Below are positions 37,592 through 46,997 of a DNA stretch of 64,000 nt, in pieces. The DNA is from [Anoxybacillus] calidus (GTDB lineage: Bacteria; Bacillota; Bacilli; Bacillales; Anoxybacillaceae): assembly GCF_013760845.1 (NCBI RefSeq), contig NZ_JACDUU010000002.1:475455-539454 (forward strand), in the 5' to 3' direction. The position numbers and the translations under genes are program-made. Every line of letters begins with the position of its first letter. The first letter of the stretch is position 1. The notes below the pieces were generated by a model. That model saw only the letters and a program-made list of their open reading frames with translations. It was not told where the DNA came from and made no database searches.

Positions 37592-39481
37592 GTGAGACTT
37601 ATCATTCAAAAAGAGATAAACCGAATCGTGAATCAATTGAAACATGAACAATCTTCGGATGGATCATGGCGTTACCCTTTTGAAACCGGCATTTCAACAG
37701 ATGCTTATATGATCATCTTATTACGTACGTTGGAAATAAATGATGAAGACTTAATCAAAGCACTAGTGGAAAGAATCGAAAGTAAGCAACAAGGTAACGG
37801 GGCATGGAAACTTTTCTATGACGAAGGGGAAGGAAATGTAACGACAACCGTTGAAGCATATTATGCGCTTCTCTATTCGGGATATCGTAAGAAAAACGAT
37901 AAAAACATGCAAGCTGCAAAACGGCGGATCTTGGAAATGGGTGGAATAGAAAACGTGCATATGTTTGCAAAATTTATGCTTTCTTTAACAGGACAATATC
38001 CATGGCCGAAATTTTTTCCTATTCCTGTTGAAATCATCCTTTTGCCTCTTTCGTTTCCTATCAACTTTTGGGATTTTTCCGTCTCTGGAAGAGCCAATCT
38101 TACACCTATTTTCATTCTATCTGACAACAAATATCGTGTGAAAACGAAAAGAAGTCCAGATCTTTCCGATTTATTTGTTTCGAGATTTGAAGAAGATGAT
38201 TATTGGAGATTGTTACAAATGGAGCGATCTTTTCTTTCTTATATGAAACAGGGAATCAAAAGTTTCATTGGTTTACCGGAATATATTCACTCTACAGCGA
38301 TTCATCATGCCAAACAATATATGTTAAACCGTATAGAACCAGATGGAACATTTTATAGTTATTTTAGTTCTACTTTTCTCATGATTTTTGCTTTGTTGTC
38401 GCTTGGGTATTCAAAAAATCATCCAATTATGATAAAAGCGATGAACGGATTAAAGTCTTTTGTCTGCCAAATTAATGGCTATATCCACATGCAATATACA
38501 ACCGCAACGGTTTGGAACACTTCCTTAGTGAGTTATGCTTTACAAGAAGCAGGAGTTTCCTCTACAGACCCCGTCATCGAAAAAGCGAACCGCTATCTCC
38601 TTTCACGGCAGCACTACCGATATGGAGATTGGGCCATTCACAATCCTTACAGCTTGCCAGGAGGATGGGGATTTTCAAACATCAATACAATGAATCCGGA
38701 TGTTGATGATACAACGGCTACTTTAAGAGCGATTCACAAATGGGTGACGAAAGAACCTTTATTCCGTCAGGTATGGGATAGAGGGATCCATTGGCTGTTG
38801 TCGATGCAGAATGATGATGGAGGTTACGGAGCATTTGAAAAGAATGTAAATAAGCGCATTTTACACCATATTCCGATTCAAGGAGCGGAGTTCTTATTAA
38901 CCGATCCGTCTACCGCAGATTTAACAGGAAGAACGTTAGAGTTTTTCGGAAATTTCACCAATTTATCTAAACAACACCCAACCATCCAACGTGGGGTAGA
39001 GTGGCTTCTAAATCATCAAGAAAAAAACGGGTCTTGGTATGGCAGATGGGGGATTTGCTATATATATGGAACATGGGCGGCTGTCACGGGAATGATTTCA
39101 GTGGGAGTTTCTCCGAAGCATCCGGCTATTCAAAAGGCAGTGAAATGGTTGTTAAACATCCAGAACCATGACGGGGGATGGGGCGAGTCATGTAAAAGTG
39201 ATATAAAGAAAACGTACGTTCCATTAGGAGCAAGTACGTTAACACACACGGCTTGGGCACTAGATGCACTCATCGCCGTCTTTGATGAACCTATACCGGA
39301 AATTCAAGCTGGAATCAAATTTATACTCCAATCCGCCGAAAGAGAAGACTGGACGACTTCCTATCCAGTAGGGCAAGGAATGGCAGGGGGATTTTATATT
39401 CATTATCACAGTTACCAGTATGTATTTCCTTTACTAACATTAAGTCATTATCAGAAGAAATTTGAAATCTCTCATGTTTGA
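37592..39481 (+). CDS. sqhC: Sporulenol-synthase-like terpene cyclase (SqhC)
   Basis: 629 residues. The protonating motif is D370-V-D-D373 in NPDVDDTTATLRAI, followed by QW repeats (LSMQNDDGGYG, LNHQEKNGSWYGRWG, LNIQNHDGGWGESC). It aligns through its length with B. subtilis SqhC, which cyclises tetraprenyl-beta-curcumene to sporulenol in the membrane during sporulation; hopanoid-forming squalene cyclases share the fold. The GTG at 37592 is preferred as start because AAAGGG is nine bases before it; the ATGs at 37574 and 37583 lack proper spacing. The partner synthase (YtpB type) is not in the window. Confidence 0.88.
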   Translation: MRLIIQKEINRIVNQLKHEQSSDGSWRYPFETGISTDAYMIILLRTLEINDEDLIKALVERIESKQQGNGAWKLFYDEGEGNVTTTVEAYYALLYSGYRKKNDKNMQAAKRRILEMGGIENVHMFAKFMLSLTGQYPWPKFFPIPVEIILLPLSFPINFWDFSVSGRANLTPIFILSDNKYRVKTKRSPDLSDLFVSRFEEDDYWRLLQMERSFLSYMKQGIKSFIGLPEYIHSTAIHHAKQYMLNRIEPDGTFYSYFSSTFLMIFALLSLGYSKNHPIMIKAMNGLKSFVCQINGYIHMQYTTATVWNTSLVSYALQEAGVSSTDPVIEKANRYLLSRQHYRYGDWAIHNPYSLPGGWGFSNINTMNPDVDDTTATLRAIHKWVTKEPLFRQVWDRGIHWLLSMQNDDGGYGAFEKNVNKRILHHIPIQGAEFLLTDPSTADLTGRTLEFFGNFTNLSKQHPTIQRGVEWLLNHQEKNGSWYGRWGICYIYGTWAAVTGMISVGVSPKHPAIQKAVKWLLNIQNHDGGWGESCKSDIKKTYVPLGASTLTHTAWALDALIAVFDEPIPEIQAGIKFILQSAEREDWTTSYPVGQGMAGGFYIHYHSYQYVFPLLTLSHYQKKFEISHV

Positions 39482-39820
39482 TTTTATGTACCAATCTTTC
39501 TTTTAATGTAGTTCCAAAAGAAGTTCCTCCACTTTAACCGGAAGAGAAGTGTCAGGTAGTTCACGAAACTTTGAAAACAGAAAGAGGAACAAACGTGGCA
39601 CTTACACTTAGGACGTGAACAATAAAATAACGGTTGGCGGAAAAAACAATAAAATCTAAAGGGAGATATCTGTAATAATAAACAAGCACTTGTTACTACT
39701 CTAGGTGACAGGTGTTTTTTATCATCAATAGAAAAGGAAACTGTAAAACCGTTAAGAGAGAGTTGTTCAAAAATAGAGGTGCAAATGAAAATATTAATTT
39801 CTGAATAAAAATAAAATTCT
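39482..39820. other. Intergenic stretch between sqhC and the 5-oxoproline operon
   Basis: About 340 bases. A weak inverted repeat near 39684-39722 (AAACAAGCACTTGT ... GTGACAGGTGTTTTTT) may terminate the sqhC transcript. No gene seen. Confidence 0.4.
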
Positions 39821-39821
39821 G

Positions 39822-39850
39822 TTGATTTTATCTTTACCAATAAATATAAT
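39822..39850 (+). promoter_or_regulatory. Sigma-A-type promoter of the pxp operon
   Basis: TTGATT at 39822-39827 and TATAAT at 39845-39850 are separated by exactly 17 bases, close to the vegetative consensus. The promoter lies 66 bases before the IclR-type gene. Confidence 0.75.
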
Positions 39851-39885
39851 AATCACTAAAAAATATTCATTTTTCAGAATATTAA

Positions 39886-39900
39886 TTCCGATATTCGGAA
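39886..39900 (+). promoter_or_regulatory. Palindromic operator, probably for the IclR-type regulator
   Basis: TTCCGATATTCGGAA has perfect six-base arms around TAT. It sits between the promoter and the ribosome site of the regulator gene, a position suited to autorepression. IclR-family operators are short palindromes of this kind; the assignment is inferred from location. Confidence 0.55.
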
Positions 39901-39915
39901 CAAAAGGAGATTCTT

Positions 39916-40677
39916 ATGAATAAAACGGTAGTAAAAGCGTTGGAACTGTTGCAGTTGTTCACGACATATGAACAATTAACGCTGCAAGAAATAGTACAGT
40001 TGACGAAACTGCCAAAAACATCTGTTTTTCGGATGGTTCAGTCATTAATGACAACAGGGTTTTTAAAAAAAGAAGGGGAAGCTTATGAACTTGGACTGTC
40101 CTTACTGCAGTTTGGTTGTTTAGTTACGGAACGATTGGATGTTCGAAAAGTAGCGTTACCGATTATGAAGCAATTAAGAGAAGAAACGAATGAAGCTGTT
40201 AATTTGGTCGTCAAGGACGGCGATGAAGCTATTTATGTAGAAAAAGTAGAAACATCAGAACCGGTTCGAGTATACACAAGGGTGGGAAGAAGAGCGCCGC
40301 TTTATGCTGGGGCATGTCCGCGAGTGTTGCTTACTTTTATGTCAATCGAAGAGCAGAAGAAATATCTTGACCGGGTTGAATTGATTCCAATTACATCAAA
40401 AACGATTGTCAATCGTGAGGAATTAAAGAATCTGATCAATGAAGCAAAGAAAAAAGGATATACGGTAAGTCATTCGGAGTTAGCCGATTATTCTTCCGCT
40501 GTTGCAGTTCCTATTTTTAATCACGAAGGAAAGGTTGTAGCGGGATTAAGTGTTGTCGGGCCAGAAAATCGTTTTCAGTCTTCTTATATTGAACAATTAG
40601 TTCCAAAACTAAAACATAAAGCAGGCCAAATTTCAAAAGCACTTGGTTTTATCGGAGGAAAAGATGTTGAACTATGA
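39916..40677 (+). CDS. IclR-family transcriptional regulator (KipR-like)
   Basis: 253 residues. An N-terminal winged helix (LQEIVQLTKLPKTSVFRMVQ) is followed by an IclR effector domain (YAGACPRVLLTF, VSHSELADYSSAVAVPIFNH). It occupies the place of KipR of B. subtilis, which represses the kip/ycs genes. AAAGGAG precedes ATG 39916. Its 3' end overlaps pxpB by 14 bases. A 5-oxoproline- or nitrogen-related ligand is likely but unproven. Confidence 0.9.
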   Translation: MNKTVVKALELLQLFTTYEQLTLQEIVQLTKLPKTSVFRMVQSLMTTGFLKKEGEAYELGLSLLQFGCLVTERLDVRKVALPIMKQLREETNEAVNLVVKDGDEAIYVEKVETSEPVRVYTRVGRRAPLYAGACPRVLLTFMSIEEQKKYLDRVELIPITSKTIVNREELKNLINEAKKKGYTVSHSELADYSSAVAVPIFNHEGKVVAGLSVVGPENRFQSSYIEQLVPKLKHKAGQISKALGFIGGKDVEL

Positions 40678-41410
40678 GTTGATACCGCTTAACGAGAATG
40701 CGTTAGTAATCAAATTTGGCGAACAAATTGCTCTCGACATTCATCAACGAGTTCGCCAAGTTTCTATCTATTTTATGGAGAATCATGTGGAAGGGATTAT
40801 TGAGGTCGTTCCTGCCTATACAACTGTTACCGTATATTATGATCCGTTACAATTGACAAAGAATACAAATCGGAAATGGGATGTAGAAGTCCTGCCTTTT
40901 GAAAGGGTTTGTACCGTACTGAAAAATATCCTTTTATCATTAGAAAATGCAGATGCTCCTAAAGGAAAGGAAGTCGTGATTCCTGTTTGTTATGGAGGAG
41001 AGTTTGGACCGGATTTAGAAGAAGTAGCTAGAAGAAATCAATTAACGCCGGAAGAAGTGATTGATATTCATACGAACGGTCATTATCTCGTTTACATGAT
41101 TGGATTTGCGCCGGGATTTGCTTATTTAGGAGGCATGTCAGAAAAAATTGCCACACCGCGAAAAGATTCGCCGCGATTACATATTCCTGCTGGATCTGTT
41201 GGGATTGCAGGTATGCAAACGGGAGTGTATCCAATTGAAAGCCCAGGAGGGTGGCAATTAATCGGGAGAACACCACTCCAATTGTTCCGTCCCCATCATC
41301 CACAGCCGAGTTTATTACAAACTGGAGACCGTATTCGCTTTCAAGCGATAACGAAGGAAGAATATAAACAGCTACAGGAGGAAGACAATGGGGATTCGCG
41401 TTGTTCGTAG
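40664..41410 (+). CDS. pxpB: 5-oxoprolinase subunit B (KipI homologue)
   Basis: 248 residues from ATG 40664, preceded by GGAGGAAAAG inside the end of the regulator gene; the ATG at 40643 has no site. The allophanate-hydrolase-subunit-1 domain is recognised by IGFAPGFAYLGGM and IPAGSVGIAGMQTGVYPIES. With PxpA and PxpC it hydrolyses 5-oxoproline to glutamate using ATP in the cytosol. In B. subtilis the homologue KipI also inhibits the sporulation kinase KinA. Confidence 0.92.
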   Translation: MLNYELIPLNENALVIKFGEQIALDIHQRVRQVSIYFMENHVEGIIEVVPAYTTVTVYYDPLQLTKNTNRKWDVEVLPFERVCTVLKNILLSLENADAPKGKEVVIPVCYGGEFGPDLEEVARRNQLTPEEVIDIHTNGHYLVYMIGFAPGFAYLGGMSEKIATPRKDSPRLHIPAGSVGIAGMQTGVYPIESPGGWQLIGRTPLQLFRPHHPQPSLLQTGDRIRFQAITKEEYKQLQEEDNGDSRCS

Positions 41411-42392
41411 CGGACTATTAACTACGATTCAAGATTTAGGTCGATTTGGTTTCCAAAAGGACGGCGTAGTGGTGAGTGGGGCAATGGATCAAATTGCACA
41501 TCGTATCGCAAACATTCTTGTCGGAAATGAAGAATCAGAAGGTACGTTGGAGATGACGTTGATTGGTCCAACACTTACTTTTGAGGAAGATGCATTGATT
41601 GCGATATGCGGCGGGGAGTTTGAAGCAAGTATTGATGGGCATGAAGTACCGTTATGGCGCCCTATTTTTATTAAACAAGGCAGTGTACTTACAATCGGAC
41701 ATTGTCGCGTAGGATGTCGAGCTTATTTGGCTGTGGCCGGAGGCTTTCATATTCCTGAAGTGATGAACAGTCAATCAACGTATTTACTTGCACGTATCGG
41801 AGGTTTTCAAGGAAGAGCTTTGCAAAAAGGAGATATGCTTTTGCTTCGGGAGCCGAGGCGAAAGCACGATTCGTTGCTATTTCATAAGAAGATAACTCTT
41901 CTTCCTTTTATAGCTATGAACTGGGGAATTTCATTTGAACTTCGTGCCTATTTTTATGAAACGCCAAAAACGATTCGCGTCATTCGTGGGGCACAATTTG
42001 CCGATTTTACGAAGCAAAGCCAGGAACATTTTTTGACCCAACCTTATGAAGTAACCCCTCAGTCAAATCGAATGGGCTATTGCCTTGATGGACCTTTACT
42101 TGAGAGAAAGCAGTCAACGGAAATGGTTTCGGAAGCAGTAACTTTCGGAACGGTTCAAGTGCCGGCTGAGGGAAAACCGATTGTGTTGATGGCGGATCGG
42201 CAAACGACAGGGGGTTACCCGAAAATCGCACAAGTGATTGCTGTCGATTTGCCAATTTTAGCACAAACGAGACCGGGAGAAATGGTTGTATTTCGCGACA
42301 TTTCATTTGAAGAAGCGCAACAATTATATCTTCAACGTGAACTTGAGCTTAATCAATGCAAAAAAGGGATTATATCGAAAATGGAGGGATGA
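41388..42392 (+). CDS. pxpC: 5-oxoprolinase subunit C (KipA homologue)
   Basis: 334 residues of the allophanate-hydrolase-subunit-2 family ([54 protein letters not shown]). It starts within the pxpB gene, GGAGGAAG upstream, and overlaps pxpB by 23 bases, so the two are coupled and form the B-C complex. Confidence 0.92.
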   Translation: MGIRVVRSGLLTTIQDLGRFGFQKDGVVVSGAMDQIAHRIANILVGNEESEGTLEMTLIGPTLTFEEDALIAICGGEFEASIDGHEVPLWRPIFIKQGSVLTIGHCRVGCRAYLAVAGGFHIPEVMNSQSTYLLARIGGFQGRALQKGDMLLLREPRRKHDSLLFHKKITLLPFIAMNWGISFELRAYFYETPKTIRVIRGAQFADFTKQSQEHFLTQPYEVTPQSNRMGYCLDGPLLERKQSTEMVSEAVTFGTVQVPAEGKPIVLMADRQTTGGYPKIAQVIAVDLPILAQTRPGEMVVFRDISFEEAQQLYLQRELELNQCKKGIISKMEG

Positions 42393-42394
42393 GG

Positions 42395-43156
42395 ATGCAT
42401 CGTGTAGACCTTAATTGTGATATGGGAGAAAGCTTTGGAGTTTATCGGATTGGAAATGACGAAGAAATTTTAAACTACATAACATCAGCGAGTATTGCTT
42501 GCGGTTTTCATGCAGGTGACCCATCAAAGATGCGCAGAACAGTCCATATGGCGTTAGAAAAAGGAGTAAGTATCGGTGCGCACCCGGGCTTCCCTGATTT
42601 AATCGGATTCGGAAGAAGAAACATGGCGATTACCCCGGAAGAAGCGTATGATCTTATTGTTTATCAAGTAGGAGCTTTATATGCTTTTGTCAAGGCGGCG
42701 GGAGGGAAGATGCAACACGTGAAACCGCATGGGGCCTTGTACAATATGGCTGCGAAAGACCAAGCGCTTTCAGAAGCTATCGCAAAAGCAGTCTATGATA
42801 TTGATCCAACGTTAGTATTGTTTGGATTAGCTGGAAGCGAATTAATTAAAGCAGGAGAAAGAGTTGGCTTAAAGACAGCTAATGAAGTGTTTGCTGATCG
42901 TACGTATCAACACGATGGTTCGTTAACATCACGGCGTGGTGATCCTAACGCATTAATAAATGACGAGCAAGTAGCGATACAGCAAGTGATTCGAATGGTG
43001 AAGGAAGGGAAAGTGAGATCACAGCAAGGAGTCGATGTGAATATTCAAGCAGATACGGTTTGTATTCATGGAGATGGTCCACATGCGTTAACATTTGCCA
43101 AAAAAATTCGCGAAAAGCTAGCAGAATCTGAAATTGTTGTTCAATCTATTCGTTAA
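42395..43156 (+). CDS. pxpA: 5-oxoprolinase subunit A (LamB/YcsF family)
   Basis: 253 residues. The start [15 protein letters not shown] is the family hallmark, and [21 protein letters not shown] and [10 protein letters not shown] carry the conserved acid and histidine residues of this TIM-barrel-like subunit. ATG 42395 is supported by GGAGGG; 42389 is an alternative. It begins two bases after the pxpC stop and overlaps the transporter frame at its own end. Confidence 0.94.
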   Translation: MHRVDLNCDMGESFGVYRIGNDEEILNYITSASIACGFHAGDPSKMRRTVHMALEKGVSIGAHPGFPDLIGFGRRNMAITPEEAYDLIVYQVGALYAFVKAAGGKMQHVKPHGALYNMAAKDQALSEAIAKAVYDIDPTLVLFGLAGSELIKAGERVGLKTANEVFADRTYQHDGSLTSRRGDPNALINDEQVAIQQVIRMVKEGKVRSQQGVDVNIQADTVCIHGDGPHALTFAKKIREKLAESEIVVQSIR

Positions 43157-43176
43157 TGATAAAGGGGAAAGAGAAA

Positions 43177-44412
43177 ATGAACATGGAAAAAGAAGCGAAG
43201 AAAAACATAGTAATACCATCTGTAAAACAATCCTCACGGATGAGTATATTGTTAGGTGCAATATTTTTAATGGCTACTTCAGCAATCGGACCAGGATTTC
43301 TTACACAAACGACTGTATTTACACAACAGTTGGCAGCAAGCTTTGGATTTGTCATTCTTGTTTCCATTTTACTTGATATTGGAGCACAGATGAACATTTG
43401 GAGAATTATGGCTGCTTCTGAAAAACGAGCACAAGATATAGCGAATTTAGTGCTACCAGGATTAGGGTATGTTGTTGCCGGACTCATTGTTCTCGGTGGA
43501 TTGGCGTTTAATATCGGGAATATTGCTGGAGCAGGCCTTGGAATGAATGTATTGTTTGGAGTTTCAGTGGAAACAGGAGCGCTGATTAGCGCAGTGATTG
43601 CTGTTGCGATCTTCCTTGTCCGTGAAGCCTCTAAAGTAATGGACCGCTTTGCACAGTTGATGGGGATTATCATGATAGGTTTAACACTGTATGTTGTATT
43701 TACAGCAAAGCCGCCAGTAGGAGAAGCGATAGTAAAATCATTTGTTCCTGATACGATTGATATGTTTGCTATTGTGACGCTCGTCGGCGGTACTGTTGGA
43801 GGGTATATTACGTTTGCAGGCGGTCACCGTTTGTTAGATGCAGGTATCAAAGGGAAGGACGCTTTACCGCAAGTGACACGCAGTGCAATTTCCGCCATTG
43901 GTGTAGCTTCTATTATGAGGATTGTTTTATTTTTAGCAGCGCTAGGTGTTGTTGCTAAAGGGCTTACAATCGATTCTTCCAACCCGCCAGCTTCCGTGTT
44001 TCAATTAGCGGCAGGAGAAATTGGATATAAATTATTTGGTATTGTGATGTGGGCAGCAGCGATCACATCGGTAATTGGTGCAGCTTATACATCGGTATCA
44101 TTTATTCGTACGTTCCACAAAAATTTAGAAACGTATCATCGTTGGATTATTGTTATCTTTATTATTGTCTCTACTCTTGTTTTCGTATCATTTGGAAAGC
44201 CGGTTAAAACGCTTCTTCTTGTTGGATCATTAAATGGATTGATTTTGCCAATCTCACTTGGGGTCATGCTGGTTGCAGCATACCAACGCAATATCGTTGG
44301 AGATTATAAGCATCCGCTTTGGATGACGATTTTTGGTGGAATTGTCGTGATTGCTATGGCTTATATGGGAATTTATACATTAATCACCCAAATTCCACAG
44401 TTATTTTCATAA
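43177..44412 (+). CDS. NRAMP-like transporter (YcsG), probable 5-oxoproline-linked
   Basis: 411 residues with about 11 membrane helices. The NRAMP helix-1 region reads ATSAIGPGFLTQTTVFTQQL; the canonical metal-binding DPGN is replaced by GPGF and the helix-6 region differs too, so it is not expected to move Mn2+ or Fe2+. YcsG proteins always travel with pxpABC, hence a role in taking up 5-oxoproline or a related compound is plausible (inference). AAAGGGGAAAG before ATG 43177 sets the start. Last gene of the operon. Confidence 0.82.
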   Translation: MNMEKEAKKNIVIPSVKQSSRMSILLGAIFLMATSAIGPGFLTQTTVFTQQLAASFGFVILVSILLDIGAQMNIWRIMAASEKRAQDIANLVLPGLGYVVAGLIVLGGLAFNIGNIAGAGLGMNVLFGVSVETGALISAVIAVAIFLVREASKVMDRFAQLMGIIMIGLTLYVVFTAKPPVGEAIVKSFVPDTIDMFAIVTLVGGTVGGYITFAGGHRLLDAGIKGKDALPQVTRSAISAIGVASIMRIVLFLAALGVVAKGLTIDSSNPPASVFQLAAGEIGYKLFGIVMWAAAITSVIGAAYTSVSFIRTFHKNLETYHRWIIVIFIIVSTLVFVSFGKPVKTLLLVGSLNGLILPISLGVMLVAAYQRNIVGDYKHPLWMTIFGGIVVIAMAYMGIYTLITQIPQLFS

Positions 44413-44545
44413 GCCGCTCTTATAAGTAACTTTACAGAGTAATTAGACCAATGGAAAGCACTATTACGGTTCTTCTGAAGAAATCTAATCTATCATTACG
44501 TGAATAATGCAACAACAAGATAAAAAGGGGAAATTTTATTAACTG

Positions 44546-44582
44546 CCCCAGAAACCAATAAGGTTTCTGGGGTTATTTTTTA
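44546..44582 (+). terminator. Terminator of the pxp operon
   Basis: CCCCAGAAACC and GGTTTCTGGGG form an 11-bp perfect stem; TTATTTTTT follows. Confidence 0.9.
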
Positions 44583-45035
44583 AATCCAATTTCCTCTCCA
44601 AAGGTTACCATGCAGTAAAGAAGGGCAGCATTTTTAGGAAGCCATCGTTCAAGCGAAACTAACAATTTTTCTAGTGTGTTTCGTCTAGATGTTGGCATTC
44701 TTCCTTTTTGTTCCGCTAATTGGTCATGTTTCTTCTATTCACCCGTTTTTAACTCATTGTCCATTTCTTTAAGAACTTCATCGATTTTTCGCTGATGGAT
44801 GACTAAATCCGCCCATTCATCCAATTCTGTCGGCTCCATATTCACAATGACCAGCTTGGCGCCGTTTCGTTTGGCTAAGAACGGCAGTTGATTGGCCGGT
44901 GATACTTGTAAATAAGAGCCTAAGACGATTAATAATTCCGCAATCCTGTTTGTGCCGAAAGGAAATCCGGCAGCCCGCTTTCTGTCGACATGCGAGCACC
45001 TGTAAGCACGACGATAACCATTGCGCTAACATTTT
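44583..45035 (-). pseudogene. Deleted second copy of the fructosamine-kinase/sirtuin pair
   Basis: The sequence matches the intact pair at 9.5-11.1 kb in the same order and spacing but with two large internal deletions. The kinase piece corresponds to about 9808-9942 and then jumps to the junction near 10410; the sirtuin piece covers its C-terminal codons, then jumps from about 10626 to 11037 to reach the N-terminal GLPDFxSxxTG block. Many substitutions are also present. Neither product can be made. The duplicate lies 34 kb away from the source. Confidence 0.85.
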
Positions 45036-45145
45036 TTTCACCTTATTAACGATTTTTAACCATTATACAATAACTCATTGCGGAATTTTGAGTACCATCT
45101 TTTTGTTTTTGTATAGGGAGATTTTTTTCGAATTTATATAAAAAT

Positions 45146-46042
45146 CTACAACTGCGCGCTTGTTATGACCTTCTTTTTTAGTTTAGGTATTTTTGTAGCA
45201 AAATAGACTCCGATGAGCACTAGAGTACCGCCGATTATTTGTGATACGAGAAGTTTTTCTCCTAATATTAATGTAATGATGGCAGTAAATACCGTAATCA
45301 AATTTAAATATACACCCGCATGGCCAGGCCCCACTTTTTTTACAGCCATATTCCAAAAAACAAAGGAACAGACTGATGGAAACAGCCACATATAGATAAT
45401 TCCCGTAACTCCTCTTGCGCTTAATTGGGTCATATCAAACGGTTGCAGGAGAAGAAATGGAAATAAAAAAATGACACTAAGAAGAACCGAACAAGCTGTT
45501 GTCGTAATCGGAGGAACTGCTAATCTTTTTCCAATAATCGAGTAAAAGACCCAGCATAAATTGGCCACAATCATCATTAAATCTCCACGGTTATATGTTG
45601 TTTGAAAGATCCATTCTAAATGTCCTTTTGTTAATATGAAAAGCACTCCAATAAGGGAAAGAGCAAACCCTGCAACATTAGTCCAAGTCATTATTTCTTT
45701 CAATATAAGAAAAGAAAAAACAACCATCATAGCTGGGTTCAGTGCATTTACTAACGAAGCATTCATCGGTGATGTGTATTCTAATGCTCCATAAAGCAGG
45801 AGATTATACCCGATCACACCAAGAAGCCCCATACAACTTAATGGTAACCAAGAACTTTTTAATACTTCTCGGTAATTAGGCCGTTCAATAAAATAAGAAA
45901 TCGGAATGAGAAAAGCTAAGGATAAAAACCACCTAGTAAACGTAATCCATAATGGACTCATCTCGGTCACAACGTACTTTCCAAATACATAGTTTCCCGC
46001 CCAAAATAAATTCGCTAAAATTAAAAATATTCTCTCTTTCAT
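45146..46042 (-). CDS. EamA-family drug/metabolite transporter
   Basis: 298 residues with ten membrane helices formed by two EamA repeats (LANLFWAGNYVFGKYVVTEM and MIVANLCWVFYSIIGKRLAV). The DMT superfamily exports amino acids, metabolites or drugs; the substrate is unknown. It has AGGGAG in front of ATG 46042 and faces away from the polyamine cluster, so both may share the regulatory region at 46060-46345. Confidence 0.88.
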   Translation of the reverse strand: MKERIFLILANLFWAGNYVFGKYVVTEMSPLWITFTRWFLSLAFLIPISYFIERPNYREVLKSSWLPLSCMGLLGVIGYNLLLYGALEYTSPMNASLVNALNPAMMVVFSFLILKEIMTWTNVAGFALSLIGVLFILTKGHLEWIFQTTYNRGDLMMIVANLCWVFYSIIGKRLAVPPITTTACSVLLSVIFLFPFLLLQPFDMTQLSARGVTGIIYMWLFPSVCSFVFWNMAVKKVGPGHAGVYLNLITVFTAIITLILGEKLLVSQIIGGTLVLIGVYFATKIPKLKKKVITSAQL

Positions 46043-46266
46043 AACAAATTCTCCCTAATTATAATCTATGATTTTTTTGTTTTACCAAAAAATCCTCATA
46101 ACGGATTACAAAATGCATCACCAGATGAACATATGAGGTCCCACTAATAAACTTCAACTTTCCTTTTCTAATTCCTCTTTTTGTGCGAAAATTAGTAAAA
46201 TTAAGGTATTTTTTAAACATAAATGGTTGAAATTTCAGAACGATTTTGTATAATGTTTTAAGATTA

Positions 46267-46318
46267 AAGTAAACTAATAGTTTTATATATATAAACTTCT
46301 TTGACCACAAGTTTACTT
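46267..46318. promoter_or_regulatory. Spaced inverted repeat before the XRE-cupin regulator
   Basis: AAGTAAACT at 46267-46275 and AGTTTACTT at 46310-46318 are exact reverse complements separated by 34 AT-rich bases. They lie 28 bases before the regulator's start and could be a regulator-binding site or a large hairpin. Confidence 0.45.
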
Positions 46319-46345
46319 ATTTTAAACACGATAGAGGTTTTATCA

Positions 46346-46888
46346 ATGAAAATCGGAAAGAAAATAAAAAATTTACGCTTGAAAAAAGGATTAACCCAGG
46401 AGGAACTTGGTGAACGTACGGATTTGAGCAAAGGGTATATTTCTCAGCTGGAACGTGATTTAAGTTCTCCTTCACTGGAAACTTTTTTCAACATTTTAGA
46501 AGTGCTTGGCTGTACACCGAAAGAGTTTTTTGATGAAGAGGAATCCGAACAAAAAGTCGTTTACAAAGAAGATGACCAGACAGAGTTCATCGATGAAGAA
46601 CGGGGCTACAGGATTCAATGGCTTGTTCCTGATTCAAATGAAAAAGAGATGGAACCCATCCTGCTCACCCTTCAGGAAAAAGGTGAATTTAAACAGTTTG
46701 AACCTTCTCTTTCTGAAACGTTTGCTTATGTATTAAAAGGTCGCATTCTTGTTAGGCTCGGCAAGAAAGTGTACCGGGCAAAAGCCGGCGAATCCATCTA
46801 CTTCCATGCTTCGGATGAGCATCAGATTGTGAATGACTTTGATGGACCGTCCCAATTACTTCTTGTCGCCACAGATTCTTATTTATAA
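46346..46888 (+). CDS. XRE-family regulator with cupin domain (polyamine operon)
   Basis: 180 residues: an N-terminal helix-turn-helix ([20 protein letters not shown]) and a C-terminal cupin fold ([37 protein letters not shown]). This architecture (PuuR/SutR-like) senses small ligands; next to potABCD, polyamines are the likely signal. ATG 46346 is taken as start because it opens the HTH domain; the longer frame from 46301 runs through the inverted repeat. About 110 bases separate it from potA. Confidence 0.85.
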   Translation: MKIGKKIKNLRLKKGLTQEELGERTDLSKGYISQLERDLSSPSLETFFNILEVLGCTPKEFFDEEESEQKVVYKEDDQTEFIDEERGYRIQWLVPDSNEKEMEPILLTLQEKGEFKQFEPSLSETFAYVLKGRILVRLGKKVYRAKAGESIYFHASDEHQIVNDFDGPSQLLLVATDSYL

Positions 46889-46997
46889 TTGGCGTAGATT
46901 TGGAATTTCATCCCATCTGTTGCGAACAGAAAGACCGATATGGGAAATAGTTCACTTGTCGGTCTCAATTATTTTATTGAATGAGAGGGAGGAAGAA

